From Saccharopolyspora gregorii (GTDB taxonomy: Bacteria; Actinomycetota; Actinomycetes; Mycobacteriales; Pseudonocardiaceae), in contig NZ_CP059556.1 in assembly GCF_024734405.1 (NCBI RefSeq), positions 744,001 through 808,000 of the forward strand: a DNA stretch of 64,000 nucleotides, read 5' to 3'. Positions 7,654 through 18,943 of the stretch are shown here, piece by piece; position 1 is the first letter of the stretch; each line of letters starts with the position of its first letter. Below the pieces are notes generated by a model that did not search any database, was not told the DNA's origin, and was given only the letters and a program-made list of their open reading frames with translations. The translations under genes and the position numbers were made by a program.

Positions 7654-7669
7654 TACCCCCACGGGGGTA
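7654..7669. promoter_or_regulatory. Palindromic operator candidate TACCCCC-AC-GGGGGTA
   Basis: Two perfect 7-base arms, TACCCCC and GGGGGTA, flank a 2-base centre in the divergent region between the NarL-type two-component operon and the serine hydrolase. A half-site GGGGTA also occurs just upstream at 7640. It is a likely site for the response regulator or another dimeric regulator. A hairpin role is less likely because it lies upstream of both genes. Confidence 0.45.
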
Positions 7670-7729
7670 ACCGAAGATGCCGTTCCAGGGCGACGACCGG
7701 GATCCGCGGCGAACCTAGTGTTCACCGCC

Positions 7730-8914
7730 ATGAAGCGAACCCTCGCAACCCTGATGATCGTCACCGCCGTCCAGACGGCCGTGTTCGCCGGAACCGCCGG
7801 AGCCACCCCGGTGCGCGACACCATGCAGCACGACGCGGACGTGCTGCTGTCCCACGGTGCTCCCGGCGTGCTCGCCGAACTCCAGACCCCGGACGGGTCG
7901 ACGAAGGTCCGCAGCGGCTTCGGCGACACCGAGGCGCGGACCCCCGTGCCGTGGGACGCGAACTTCCGGATCGGCAGCTTCACCAAGACCTACGTGTCCG
8001 CGACGCTGCTGCAGCTGGTCGGCGAAGGCCGGATCTCGCTGGAGGACCCGGTGGAGAAGTGGCTGCCCGGCGTCGTGTCCGGCAACGGCAACGACGGCAG
8101 CCGGATCACCGTCCGGCAGCTGCTGCAGCACACCAGCGGCCTGCCCGAGTTCGTGCTGCAACTGCCGTGGATGTTCGACGAGGAGGGCTTCCAGCAGCAC
8201 CGCGACGACACCTTCGCCGCCGAGCACCTGGTCTCGCTGGCCATGCAGCAGCCGCCGAAGTTCGAGCCCGGCACGTCCTGGAGCTACTCGAACACCAACT
8301 TCGTCCTCGCCGGCATGATCATCCAGCGGGTCACCGGGAACGAGTGGCAGACCGAGGTCCAGGACCGGATCATCGAACCGCTCGGGCTGCACGACACGTA
8401 CACGCCGCGCGCCTCGAAGCACATCCCCGGGCCGCACGCCACCGGCTACCAGCGGTTCCCGGACGACATGAACTCCCCGAACCCGACCTTCGGCGCACCG
8501 CTGGACGTCACCGAGATCAACCCCACCTGGGCCGGGGCGGCGGGCGACATCATCAGCAGCACCGCGGACGGCAACCGCTTCCTGCGCGCCCTGATCGACG
8601 GCGAAGTGCTGCGCCCCGCGGAACTCGCCGAGATGCAGCGGACGGTGCCCGCCACCGAGATGGAGGCGAACTGGCCGGGCCTGCGCTACGGGCTGGGCCT
8701 GATGTGGGCGCCCAACGACTGCGGCGGCTACTGGTCGCACGGCGGGGACATCCCCGGCTACAAGACCCGCAACGGCGTCAGCCCGGACGGCGAGCGCAGC
8801 GTGGTCGTCAGCATCAACACCGACTCGCTGGTGCCGGAGCCGGGCGTGCCCGCGCCCACCACCGACCCGGTGTCGGAGATCGTCGAGAACGCCCTCTGCG
8901 GCGACGGCAGGTAA
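7730..8914 (+). CDS. Secreted serine hydrolase, class C beta-lactamase/DD-peptidase fold
   Basis: A 394-residue exported protein. Residues 1-25 form a Sec signal (MKRTLATLMIV...AGA). The beta-lactamase (PF00144) catalytic motifs are all present: SFTK (SxxK), YSN in WSYSNTNF, and HGG in YWSHGGDIPGY. This class includes D-alanyl-D-alanine carboxypeptidases, esterases and beta-lactamases; sequence alone does not decide. The start is ATG 7730, although a GTG at 7718 is in frame. A TAGTGT box 8 bases before the ATG hints at a leaderless transcript. The neighbouring two-component system is a candidate regulator. Confidence 0.9.
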   Translation: MKRTLATLMIVTAVQTAVFAGTAGATPVRDTMQHDADVLLSHGAPGVLAELQTPDGSTKVRSGFGDTEARTPVPWDANFRIGSFTKTYVSATLLQLVGEGRISLEDPVEKWLPGVVSGNGNDGSRITVRQLLQHTSGLPEFVLQLPWMFDEEGFQQHRDDTFAAEHLVSLAMQQPPKFEPGTSWSYSNTNFVLAGMIIQRVTGNEWQTEVQDRIIEPLGLHDTYTPRASKHIPGPHATGYQRFPDDMNSPNPTFGAPLDVTEINPTWAGAAGDIISSTADGNRFLRALIDGEVLRPAELAEMQRTVPATEMEANWPGLRYGLGLMWAPNDCGGYWSHGGDIPGYKTRNGVSPDGERSVVVSINTDSLVPEPGVPAPTTDPVSEIVENALCGDGR

Positions 8915-8918
8915 GGCC

Positions 8919-8967
8919 GGTCCGGCGCGCCGGACCCGAACGTCCACATCGGACTCGGGTCCGGCGC
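8919..8967. terminator. Bidirectional hairpin terminator
   Basis: GCGCCGGACCCGA (8927-8939) pairs perfectly with TCGGGTCCGGCGC (8955-8967). An alternative 18-base palindrome, GGTCCGGCG/CGCCGGACC, occupies 8919-8936. The element lies between the convergent serine hydrolase and OmpR-system kinase genes and can serve both. Confidence 0.65.
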
Positions 8968-9054
8968 CGACGTCGTCCGGCGAGCCGGGTCCACGCCTCC
9001 GCGAGCTGGTTCCGCTCGAACTCCGGCCGCCGGCCCCGCGAGCCCCGCGCCGGA

Positions 9055-10221
9055 TCAGCCCGCGCTCGATCGGCCCCGCGCCGGACCGGCCGCCTCGGGG
9101 AGCCGGACGGTGACGGTGAGCCCGCCACCCGGGTTCGGCGCGGCACCCGCCGTCCCGCCGTGGGAGCGCGCGATCGCGCGGACCAGGGTGAGGCCGAGCC
9201 CGTGCCCGCGGGTGCCGGTGCGGCCCCGGTGCCTGCGGAAGGCCTCGAACAGCTCGCCGGTGTCCGCGGCCGTGAGGTCATCGCCGGTGTTCGTGGCGGT
9301 GATCGTCACCGAGCCGTCGGCGACCTCGACGGACAACCGGGCACCACCGCCCCGGTGGTTGTGCCGCACCGCGTTCTGCAGCAGGTTCAGCACCAGGTGG
9401 TGCAGCAGGTCCCGATCCCCGTCCACCCGGGCCGGGTGCGGCTCGCCGCGCACCTCCACCCCGGCCGCCGCCGCCTCCGCCCGCACCTGCTCCAGCGCGC
9501 CCTCGGCCACCGCGGCCAGGTCGACGGGCCGCGGATCGGTGATGCCGTGATCGGCCCTGGACAGCGCCAGCAGCGACTCCACCGTGGTGATGCTGCGGTC
9601 GTTGGTGGCGAGCAGCTTCGGCCCCAGCACGGCGAGTTCGTGGTCGTCGGGATGCGCCAGCGCCACCTGCAGCATGGTGCGGGTCGTCGCCAGCGGCGTG
9701 CGCAGCTCGTGCGAGGCGTTCGCCGCGAACCGCTGCTGCGCCTCGAAGCTGTCGTGCAGCCGGTCCAGCATCGTGTCGATGGTGTCGGCTAGCTCGGTGA
9801 ACTCGTCGCGGCGCCCGCCCAGCTGGATGCGCTCGTGCAGGTTGTCACCCGCCACGGTGCGCGCCGTGGACGTGATGCGGTGCACCGGCGCCAAGATGCG
9901 GCCCGCGATGATCCAGCCGAGCACGAACGCCACCAGCGCCAGCCCGGCCAGCGCCAGCCCCGACACCTGCAGCAGCACGCCGAGGAAGTCGTCCCGGGTG
10001 GCGATGCTGCTCCGCATCGCGGGGCGCACCAGCGCGCCCGGCGGGATGGCGTTCGGCGCCAGCGGCGTGCTGGGCGCGGCGTAGTCCGGCAGGTACCGCA
10101 TCAACGCGTACACCGTCACCAGCAGCAGCACCCCGCACGCCAGCACCGCCCCGCCCAGCAGCAGCGTCAACCGCACCCGGATCGACGGCCGGGTGCGCCG
10201 CAACGCGGCCGAGACGCTCAT
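9055..10221 (-). CDS. Sensor histidine kinase (HisKA, HAMP)
   Basis: A 388-residue kinase. Two transmembrane segments (about 19-40 and 87-108) enclose a short extracytoplasmic loop of about 45 residues. A HAMP linker with RILAPVHRITSTAR follows. The phospho-acceptor motif is ANASHELRTPLATTR. The ATPase domain has NLLQNAVRHN (N box) and GHGLGLTLVRAIARSHGG (G box). It ends in a short Ala/Pro/Arg tail. The ATG at 10221 overlaps the response regulator stop (ATGA), making a regulator-kinase operon. Confidence 0.94.
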   Translation of the reverse strand: MSVSAALRRTRPSIRVRLTLLLGGAVLACGVLLLVTVYALMRYLPDYAAPSTPLAPNAIPPGALVRPAMRSSIATRDDFLGVLLQVSGLALAGLALVAFVLGWIIAGRILAPVHRITSTARTVAGDNLHERIQLGGRRDEFTELADTIDTMLDRLHDSFEAQQRFAANASHELRTPLATTRTMLQVALAHPDDHELAVLGPKLLATNDRSITTVESLLALSRADHGITDPRPVDLAAVAEGALEQVRAEAAAAGVEVRGEPHPARVDGDRDLLHHLVLNLLQNAVRHNHRGGGARLSVEVADGSVTITATNTGDDLTAADTGELFEAFRRHRGRTGTRGHGLGLTLVRAIARSHGGTAGAAPNPGGGLTVTVRLPEAAGPARGRSSAG

Positions 10222-10883
10222 GCCGGAGCTCCCAGGTAGTAGCCGACGCCGGTGGCGGTGCGCAGCACCGGCGGATCGCCGAGCTTGCGGCGCAACGTGG
10301 ACACGGTGATGCGGACCGCGTTCGTGAACGGGTCGGCGTGCTCGTCCCACGCCTTCTCCAGCAGGTGCTCGGCGCTGAGCACCGCGCCGTCCGCGCGCAT
10401 CAGCAGCTCCAGCACCGCGAACTCCTTGCGGGTCAACCGCAGCGGCCGCAGCCCGCGGTGCGCCTCCCGGCGCGCCGGATCCAGCCGCAGGTCGTCGAAG
10501 GTCAGCACCGGTGGCCGGGCCGGGGCGGCGCGCCGCCGCAGGGCGTGCAGCCGGGCCACCAGCTCCGGGAAGTCGAACGGTTTGGCCAGGTAGTCGTCCG
10601 CCCCGAGGTGCAGCCCGTCGACCTTGTCGGCGAGCCGACCGGCGGCGGTCAACATCAGGATGCGGCAGTCCGGGTGCTCGGCCACCACCTGCCCGCACAC
10701 GTCGTCGCCGTGCACGCCCGGGATGTCGCGGTCCAGCACCAGCACGTCGTAGTCATGGACCGCCACGTTCTCCAGCGCGGTGTGCCCGTCGCCGGCGACG
10801 TCCACGGCCATGCCCTCCTTCCGCAGGCCGGAGCGCAACGCCTCGGCGAGGAACTCCTCGTCCTCCACGACCAGCACCCGCAC
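10218..10883 (-). CDS. OmpR/PhoB-type response regulator
   Basis: A 221-residue regulator. The receiver domain starts VRVLVVEDEEFLAEAL and has Asp in DVLVLDRDIPG, Thr in MLTAAG and Lys in LAKPFDFPEL. The winged-helix DNA-binding domain is at the C-terminus (LTRKEFAVLELLM ... VRITVSTLRRKLGD ... GVGYYL). GTG 10883 is chosen as start because GGGAGGT lies 8 bases upstream; longer reading frames lack homology. It is first in the operon with the HAMP kinase. It is divergent from a small exported protein, a possible target. Confidence 0.94.
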   Translation of the reverse strand: MRVLVVEDEEFLAEALRSGLRKEGMAVDVAGDGHTALENVAVHDYDVLVLDRDIPGVHGDDVCGQVVAEHPDCRILMLTAAGRLADKVDGLHLGADDYLAKPFDFPELVARLHALRRRAAPARPPVLTFDDLRLDPARREAHRGLRPLRLTRKEFAVLELLMRADGAVLSAEHLLEKAWDEHADPFTNAVRITVSTLRRKLGDPPVLRTATGVGYYLGAPA

Positions 10884-11074
10884 CGAAGTACCTCCCGGAA
10901 GTTCCGCGCCCCGCGCGCCGGGGTGAGCACATGATCCGCGACGGCGGATATGGCGGCCGTATGGCGTCGGCCAGACGCTCGCCACAACCCCGGCCTGGCT
11001 CCATGGGTTCCGAACGCGGCACCCCGCCGCGGTCCCGCCCGCCGGGCGGTTCCTCGCAGGGAAGGGAAGTTCTC

Positions 11075-11428
11075 ATGATGTCCATCCGCAAGAAGGTCGT
11101 CGTCGCCGCCGCGGGCCTCGCCGTCGTGCTCGGCGGCGCGGGCGGTGCCGTCGCGTTCGCCGGTACCTCCGACGAGCCGGGCCGCCCGGTCCGGTGCGCG
11201 CCCGTCACGCCGCTGGACCGGGACCAGCCCGGCCTGGTGGTCGAGCCCGCGAAGCCCCTCGAAGGCGCCGAGGACGAGATCGTCGGCTGCGCGCCCACCC
11301 CGCCGGTGCGGCCGGGCCGCCACGTCGTTCCCGCCCAGCCGGGCTGGCCCGCGCAGGACGCCGCGCCCGCGCGGCCGGGCCAGGACGGGGCGCCCGCGCG
11401 TCCGGTGCAGGGCGCCGACGCCGAGTGA
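11075..11428 (+). CDS. Small exported Pro/Ala-rich protein
   Basis: A 117-residue protein with a Sec signal (RKKVVVAAAGLAVVLGGAGG...FAG). A short mature region has two cysteines (RCAPVTPL and VGCAPTP) and a Pro/Ala/Gly-rich C-terminal tail with repeated PARPGQD/PARPVQG-like units. An AGGGAAG site precedes tandem ATG codons at 11075 and 11078. I do not recognise a family. It is divergent from the OmpR-type two-component operon, so it may be an extracytoplasmic partner or target of that system; only position supports this. Confidence 0.6.
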   Translation: MMSIRKKVVVAAAGLAVVLGGAGGAVAFAGTSDEPGRPVRCAPVTPLDRDQPGLVVEPAKPLEGAEDEIVGCAPTPPVRPGRHVVPAQPGWPAQDAAPARPGQDGAPARPVQGADAE

Positions 11429-11888
11429 GCCGACGCGGGCGGCCGGAGGAGCGGGTCCGGTGGAGCGCGGGTGGGGCCGCGGTCCTGCCTGCGCCCGCAC
11501 CCGGCCGCCCGCCGGAGCACGAGGGGCCCGCGGGCGGTGATCGAGGCCCCCGGCGGCGGGCTCCGCGTCGAGGTGGCTCTTCCGCCCGCGCCCTCGGCTC
11601 GCCGCGCGATCGATCGTCGGCGGACGGGCGCCGCCCGGGGCGGTCGCCGGGCCGCCCCGGAAACCGGCGGCTTCGCGTCGTCCTTGCAGGTCAGAGGTTT
11701 GTGCTCATTGTCCTGGCGCGGGTGGACAAAGCCGTGGCCGAAGCGGGACGGCTTTGGTCAAAGTTGGCTGGAAGCGGGTCGCGGGTGGTGCTTAGCGTGA
11801 TCGGCGTACGGCGCTCCGGGGGTGGGCGCCGAGCAACGGGAACCGACGGCCGGGCCGCGCGTCCGGCCGCGCACTGGGAGGAACTCAG
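11429..11888. other. 460-base gene-free stretch
   Basis: No frame here shows a signal, family motif or ribosome site. The only structure I see is the inverted repeat CAAAGCCGT (11727-11735) / ACGGCTTTG (11748-11756) upstream of the next exported protein, a possible operator. A GGGAGGAAC ribosome site (from 11876) closes the stretch. Confidence 0.4.
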
Positions 11889-12242
11889 ATGAACTCGAAG
11901 GCTTTCCGCCGCATCGCCGGAGCGACCGCGGGCACCGCAGCCTGCCTGGCGCTGCTCGTCGCGCCCGCCTCGGCGGCACCCGACGCGACCGCCAAGGCCG
12001 ACCACCACTACTCGGTGAGCTGCACGGGCGGCAAGGCGAACCTGTCCTGGTCGACCGGCAGCCTCAACACCCGCGTCTACTACAACAACCACTGCTCCAC
12101 GACCGCCAAGGTCAGCGTGCAGCTGGCCGACGCGGAGAACACCTGGCTGGAGTGCCTGTCGATGCCGGCCGGGAAGAAGAGCAGCAAGGAGTTCAACCAT
12201 GGGCTGTCCGGCTCCATCCAGAAGATGATCAAGGGCTGCTGA
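11889..12242 (+). CDS. Small secreted protein
   Basis: A 117-residue protein with a clear Sec signal and cleavage site (LLVAPASAAPDA, about residue 30). The mature part of about 87 residues has four Cys (SCTGG, NHCST, WLECL, final KGC), which could form two disulfides in the exoplasm. The ribosome site GGGAGGAAC is well placed. Its C-terminal GKKSSKEFN resembles TKKEFN in the secreted protein at 19524-19907, suggesting distant kinship. Function unknown. Confidence 0.75.
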   Translation: MNSKAFRRIAGATAGTAACLALLVAPASAAPDATAKADHHYSVSCTGGKANLSWSTGSLNTRVYYNNHCSTTAKVSVQLADAENTWLECLSMPAGKKSSKEFNHGLSGSIQKMIKGC

Positions 12243-12581
12243 TCTCGGCCCGTCCCGCCGAGCGGGGCCGGGGGCGGGACGCGGCGGTGTCCACGCCGCG
12301 GCCCCGCCACCGCCCGTCGGCCCCCGGCCCGTCCGACCCGTGCGGTCGGGCGGGCCGCGGTGCGTCCGGCACCCGCGCCGGTCTCCCGCGCGGCGGTCTC
12401 CCGCGCGCCGGGGGAGCGGGCCGGGGCCGCGGTGCGCGGCGGCCCGTGCGGCAGCGGCGACCCCGAGATCCACTCGATATGCTCCGCGGCACCGGCCCAG
12501 GGCACCGGACGCGCCCGAGCACCGGCCCACCGCGGCGAGCGGTCCCGGGCGCGGCCGGTGGAGAGTGGCCGGTGGGGAGGG
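12243..12581. other. 339-base gene-free stretch with a terminator candidate
   Basis: Just after the secreted-protein gene, GTCCCGCC (12252-12259) pairs with GGCGGGAC (12273-12280), a plausible terminator. The rest is GC-rich with no coding signal I can support. A GGGGAGGG site before ATG 12582 marks the next gene. Confidence 0.4.
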
Positions 12582-13328
12582 ATGAGCGCGGTGGGCTGGA
12601 GCACCCGGGAGATCGCGGAGCTCGCGGGCACGACCCTGCGCGCGGTGCGGCACTACCACGACGTCGGCCTGCTCGACGAGCCCGAGCGGGGATCGAACGG
12701 CTACAAGAAGTACGGGGTGGCGCACCTGCTGCGGGTGCTGCGGATCAAGCGGCTCACCGAGCTCGGCTTCTCCCTCGCCCAGGTCGCCGAGATGGGCGCC
12801 GACGACGAGCACCCGGCGGAGGCGCTGCGCGCGCTGGACGCCGACCTCGCCGCCACCATCGAACGGTTGCAGCGCGCCCGCGTCGAACTCGGCATCGTCC
12901 TCAACCGCGCGGCCCCCGCCGAACTGCCGCCGGACCTGGCACCGGGCGTGCGGGACCTGTCCGATGCGGACCGGAACCTGGTCGTGGTGGTGACCCGCGT
13001 CCTCGGCCCCGAAGGCATGCGGACCTACGCGAAGATGCTGGAGAACCTGCCGCAGGACCCGGCGGCCGACGAGTTCGACGCGCTGCCCGCGGACGCCGAC
13101 GAAGCGACCCGCGCCGATCTCGCCGAGCGCATGAAGCCCTACGTGCGGGCGCTGCGGGCGCTGAACCCGGACCTGACCGAGGCGCACGAGGACGCGCCCG
13201 GCGGCCCGGCGTTCGCCCGGCGGACCGTCGGCAAAGCCGTCGCGGAGCTCTACAACGCGGCCCAGCTCGACGTGCTGCGGCGGGTGGGCCCCGAGGGCGC
13301 CGAGCGGCGCCGGGACGACGGCGGATGA
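12582..13328 (+). CDS. MerR-family transcriptional regulator
   Basis: A 248-residue protein. The N-terminal winged helix-turn-helix is WSTREIAELAGTTLRAVRHYHDVGLL followed by KKYGVAHLLRVLRIKRLTELGFSL, the MerR signature. A helical dimerisation/effector region follows, with no Cys cluster, so it is not a metal-sensing MerR. The longer open frame upstream lacks homology; start 12582 has a GGGGAGGG site. It stands alone; the upstream gene is unrelated and the downstream methyltransferase has its own promoter-sized gap of 175 bases. Its target is unknown. Confidence 0.88.
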   Translation: MSAVGWSTREIAELAGTTLRAVRHYHDVGLLDEPERGSNGYKKYGVAHLLRVLRIKRLTELGFSLAQVAEMGADDEHPAEALRALDADLAATIERLQRARVELGIVLNRAAPAELPPDLAPGVRDLSDADRNLVVVVTRVLGPEGMRTYAKMLENLPQDPAADEFDALPADADEATRADLAERMKPYVRALRALNPDLTEAHEDAPGGPAFARRTVGKAVAELYNAAQLDVLRRVGPEGAERRRDDGG

Positions 13329-13503
13329 CCGGAACGCCCGGTTCGCGGAGTCCGCCGCGAGGTGGCGCGGCACGGGTCGAGGAGCGCCTGACGAGCCGCG
13401 TTCCGAGCCAGAGCGGTCCGGTGACCGTGCGTGGATCACAGCGTGCACGCGGAGTACTACAGTGTGCGGACGACTTCTCGGCGGCGGCAGGAAGATCACA
13501 CGT

Positions 13504-15775
<2,272 letters not shown>

Positions 15776-15866
15776 TCGGAGGCCGCCCCGGCGTCGTGCA
15801 CCGGCCCGCTCGGGCTTCCCGGTCCCGGCGCCCGATCGCCCGGCCGCCGGGCCGGTCCCGACCGGG

Positions 15867-16556
15867 TCAGGCGCTCCGCTCGCCGAGCAGCGCCACCAGG
15901 TCGTCGGCTGCCGCGGCCGAGGAGGCCGGGTTCTGGCCGGTGATGAGCAGGCCGTCCCGCAGCACGTAGGACGACCAGTCCGGGCCCTGCGAGTAGTCGC
16001 CGCCGAGGGACTTCAGCTCGTCCTCCACCAGGAACGGCACGACCTCGGTCAGCTGCACCGCGGCCTCCTCGGAGTTCGTGAACCCGGTGACGCGCTTGCC
16101 GCGGACCAGCGGGGAACCGGCGGGATCCGTGACGTGCCGCAGCACCCCGGGGGCGTGGCAGACGAGCGCGACCGGCTTCCCGGCGCGCAGCACGTCCTGG
16201 ATCAGCCGGATCGAGTTCTGGTCCTCGGCGAGGTCCCAGAGCGGTCCGTGCCCGCCGGGGTAGAAGACGGCGTCGAAGTCGTCGGCCGACACCGAGTCCA
16301 GCCGCACCGTGGAGCGGAGCGCGGCGGTCGCCTCGGGGTCGGCTTCGAAGCGGCGGGTGGCGTCGGTCTGCGCGTCGGGTGCGCCGCTGTTCGGGTCGAG
16401 CGGCGGCTCGCCGCCCTGCGGGGAGGCGAGCACGAGCTCGGCACCGGCCTCCTTCAAGCGGTAGTAGGGCGCGGCGAGCTCCTCCAGCCAGAAACCGGTC
16501 TTGTTCCCGGTGTCGCCGAGGCGGTCGTGCGAGGTGAGGACGATCAGGACCTTCAT
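15867..16556 (-). CDS. DJ-1/PfpI family protein (type 1 glutamine amidotransferase-like)
   Basis: A 229-residue cytosolic protein. It begins KVLIVLTSHDRLGDTGNKTGFWLEEL, typical of the Hsp31/YhbO-like branch. The acidic residue preceding the nucleophile elbow is in FYPGGHGPLWDL, and the nucleophilic Cys is in ALVCHAPGVL. These proteins act as glyoxalase III, deglycase or stress chaperones; which applies is undecided. ATG 16556 is the family start; an open frame extends upstream but is GC-biased noise. It is divergent from a small hypothetical gene. Confidence 0.9.
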   Translation of the reverse strand: MKVLIVLTSHDRLGDTGNKTGFWLEELAAPYYRLKEAGAELVLASPQGGEPPLDPNSGAPDAQTDATRRFEADPEATAALRSTVRLDSVSADDFDAVFYPGGHGPLWDLAEDQNSIRLIQDVLRAGKPVALVCHAPGVLRHVTDPAGSPLVRGKRVTGFTNSEEAAVQLTEVVPFLVEDELKSLGGDYSQGPDWSSYVLRDGLLITGQNPASSAAAADDLVALLGERSA

Positions 16557-16732
16557 GAGCTGCTTTCCACTTCGGCTGCAGGACGTTCGGTCGGGCGGTG
16601 CCCACGTCCGGGGTCCCCGGCCGGGCCGATCTTTACACCAGGCGACCGGTCCGAGCGTGGTGATCCCGCCGACCGGGTACTCCCGGTGCGGGAGGCCCCG
16701 CCGCGGGGCCCGCACCGGACCAGGAGGCGCAC

Positions 16733-16951
16733 ATGGCGAACAACGCGCACTTCATCACCGCGAACTCCGGCGGGCCGCCCGTGGTCGTCGTCCGCGACGA
16801 CCGCGGCTCGCCGGTCACCGAGCTGGAACTGCCCGCGGGCGATGCGCGGATCGAACGGGCCGACGCCGAGCTCGGCGCCGCGGGCTGGACCCGCGAGGTC
16901 GAGTGGACCGCCGCGGACGACGGCTGGGTCGTCCCCGTCGTCCCGGCCTAG
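16733..16951 (+). CDS. Small acidic hypothetical protein
   Basis: A 72-residue protein (MANNAHFITAN...VVPVVPA) with an AGGAGG site 6 bases before its ATG. It has no signal or membrane segment and looks like a small beta-rich domain. Its end overlaps the 3' end of the convergent penicillin-binding protein gene by 4 bases. I do not recognise a family; the good ribosome site and codon use support it as real. Confidence 0.65.
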   Translation: MANNAHFITANSGGPPVVVVRDDRGSPVTELELPAGDARIERADAELGAAGWTREVEWTAADDGWVVPVVPA

Positions 16952-18804
16952 GCGCCCGGCCTGACCTCCCGGTCCGGCTCCTCGTCCCGGCCGCCCGGCC
17001 TGGCCCCCGGTTCGGCTCCCTGCTCGGGCTGCGGGGGCAGCGCCCCGGCGCCTCCGCGCCCCACCTCGAACAGGCGCCAGACGTCGTCGGTGGCGGCCGT
17101 CCCGTCCAGCGGGAGGCCGTCCGCGTCGACCAGCGGCCGCGACCGGTTCTGCTCGTCGGTGGCGCTGAGCACCACCGACGTCGCCAGCCGCGGGGTGAAC
17201 CCGCTCGTCCACGCCGTCATCGAGTGGTAGCGGCCGCGCTCGACCACCAGCGGCTCCGTCCCGTAGGACCGCGCCAGCTCCGGCCACCGGGAACCGGCGA
17301 CCTCGCGCGCCAGCAACGCCGAGGCTCCGGCGTCCGCGGCGAACGCCGGGTGCGGGGCGGACTCGGCGGCCAGCACCTCGCGGCCGTCCCGGTCCAGGAT
17401 CCGGCTCAGCATCCGCGGCTTCCGCTCCTGCCCGTTCGCGGCGATCGTCGCGTAGGCGTGCGCGACGTCGGTGGCGCTGACCGGCTGCTCGCCCGTCGTC
17501 AACGCGTCGAACGCGGACCGGCCGGACGGCTCCCACGCACCGGTGTCGAAGCCGAGCCGCGCCGCGCTCCGCCGGACGGTCTCCGCCTCCAGGGCGGCCT
17601 GCGGGCGCGGGGACGAGCACTCCGGGCCCTCGCAGCCGGCCTGCTGCGACGCCTGCGAGCCCGCGAGCTGCAGGAACTGCGCGAACGGTTCGAACGCCGT
17701 GCCGGGGTGCTGCGGCGCCGCCGCCCAGTCGTAGCCGCCCGCCGTCGTGGCACCGCTGTGGTACGCGCGCACCGCGCCGGTGCCGGGTTCGATCGCGACC
17801 AGCGCCGCGTGCGAGCCCGGTGCGCGGGCGGTCACCTCGGCGACGGCCCGCTCCGCCGCGCGCTGCGCCGCGGCGTCGATGGTGGTGATGATCGAATAGC
17901 CGCCGCGCTGCAAGGTGCCCTCGGTGAAACCGGCCCGCTCGGCCTCCTCCAGCACCTGCTGGCGGATCTCGTAGGTGGTGCCGGACAGCGCCTCGCCGCG
18001 CCAGGCGAAGCGCTCCCGGGTTCCGGGCATCCGCATCTTCGCCGCCTGCGCGTCGTCGACCATGCCGTGCCGCCGCAGCTGCCCGGCGACGTACTCCCAG
18101 CGGGCCCGGCCCTGCTCGGCGTTGTACGCCGGGTCGTTCTCCGTCGGGCGCTGGACCATCCCGGCCAGCAGCGCGGCTTCGCTCGGGTCGAGGTCGGCGG
18201 GCGGCTTCCCGAAGTAGGCCTCGGCGGCCGCGTGCACCCCGTACGCGCCGCGCCCGTAGTACGCGGTGTTCAGGTAGGCCTGCAGGATCTCGTCCTTCGG
18301 CAGCTCGTTGGTCACCTTGAACGCGAGCACGACCTCCTTGAACTTGCGGGTGTAGGTGTGCTCGTCGGCGCCGGTGGCGAGCTTGACGTACTGCTGGGTG
18401 AGCGTGGAACCACCGCCCACGCCGCCGGTCACCTGCGACCACGCGGCCCGCACGATGCCGAGCGGGTCGAACCCGCTGTTGCGGTAGAAGGACGCGTCCT
18501 CGGCGGCGAGCGTCGCGTCCCGCATCGGCTTCGACACGTCCGCGCGCAGGTCGTCGACCATGGTCCGGTTCCCGGACGACGGCACGATCCGGGTCATCTC
18601 GCTGCCGTCGGAGTGCGCGATCAGCACCGACTGGTCGGTGCGCGCCGCGATCTCGACCGGGTCCGGGATGGGCCACACCAGGTAGCCGATGCCGAACGCG
18701 ATCCCCACGGCCGCCACCAGCGCGCCGCACGCGATCAGCACGCCCCGGAGGGCGCGGCGCCACCGCTTCCGCGGGCGCCGCGCCGCGGTCGTGTCCTCGT
18801 CCAT
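16948..18804 (-). CDS. Class A penicillin-binding protein with degenerate transpeptidase domain
   Basis: A 618-residue membrane-anchored cell-wall synthase; one transmembrane segment at about 20-45. The glycosyltransferase 51 domain looks intact: AAEDASFYRN with the catalytic Glu about 102, FDPLGIVRAAW, GGSTLTQQYVK, and KFKEVVLAFKVTNELPKDEILQAYLN. In the C-terminal transpeptidase-like region the SxxK motif is replaced by T-A-F-E (about 369-372). The SxN region is shortened to a Cys/Ser/Pro stretch, and no KTG occurs before AWTSGFTPRLATS, where it should lie. So glycan polymerisation is expected but beta-lactam-sensitive crosslinking is not. A Pro/Gly/acidic tail follows. Confidence 0.88.
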   Translation of the reverse strand: MDEDTTAARRPRKRWRRALRGVLIACGALVAAVGIAFGIGYLVWPIPDPVEIAARTDQSVLIAHSDGSEMTRIVPSSGNRTMVDDLRADVSKPMRDATLAAEDASFYRNSGFDPLGIVRAAWSQVTGGVGGGSTLTQQYVKLATGADEHTYTRKFKEVVLAFKVTNELPKDEILQAYLNTAYYGRGAYGVHAAAEAYFGKPPADLDPSEAALLAGMVQRPTENDPAYNAEQGRARWEYVAGQLRRHGMVDDAQAAKMRMPGTRERFAWRGEALSGTTYEIRQQVLEEAERAGFTEGTLQRGGYSIITTIDAAAQRAAERAVAEVTARAPGSHAALVAIEPGTGAVRAYHSGATTAGGYDWAAAPQHPGTAFEPFAQFLQLAGSQASQQAGCEGPECSSPRPQAALEAETVRRSAARLGFDTGAWEPSGRSAFDALTTGEQPVSATDVAHAYATIAANGQERKPRMLSRILDRDGREVLAAESAPHPAFAADAGASALLAREVAGSRWPELARSYGTEPLVVERGRYHSMTAWTSGFTPRLATSVVLSATDEQNRSRPLVDADGLPLDGTAATDDVWRLFEVGRGGAGALPPQPEQGAEPGARPGGRDEEPDREVRPGA

Positions 18805-18943
18805 CCCGCTGATCTTGCCGGGCGGCCGGCGGATGTTCCACCGCTTCCGGCGAGGGCTCTCCCCGCGAGCTGCGGCCGCGGCCCCAGAACCGCACGACCC
18901 GGAGTACCGCGCGCCCGTCCGGGTCGCCGGAGCGGGCGTCCGT

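Noticed and set aside
11471-11800. A 109-codon plus-strand frame
   Set aside because: No ribosome site, strongly Arg/Pro-biased, no hydrophobic or family signal.
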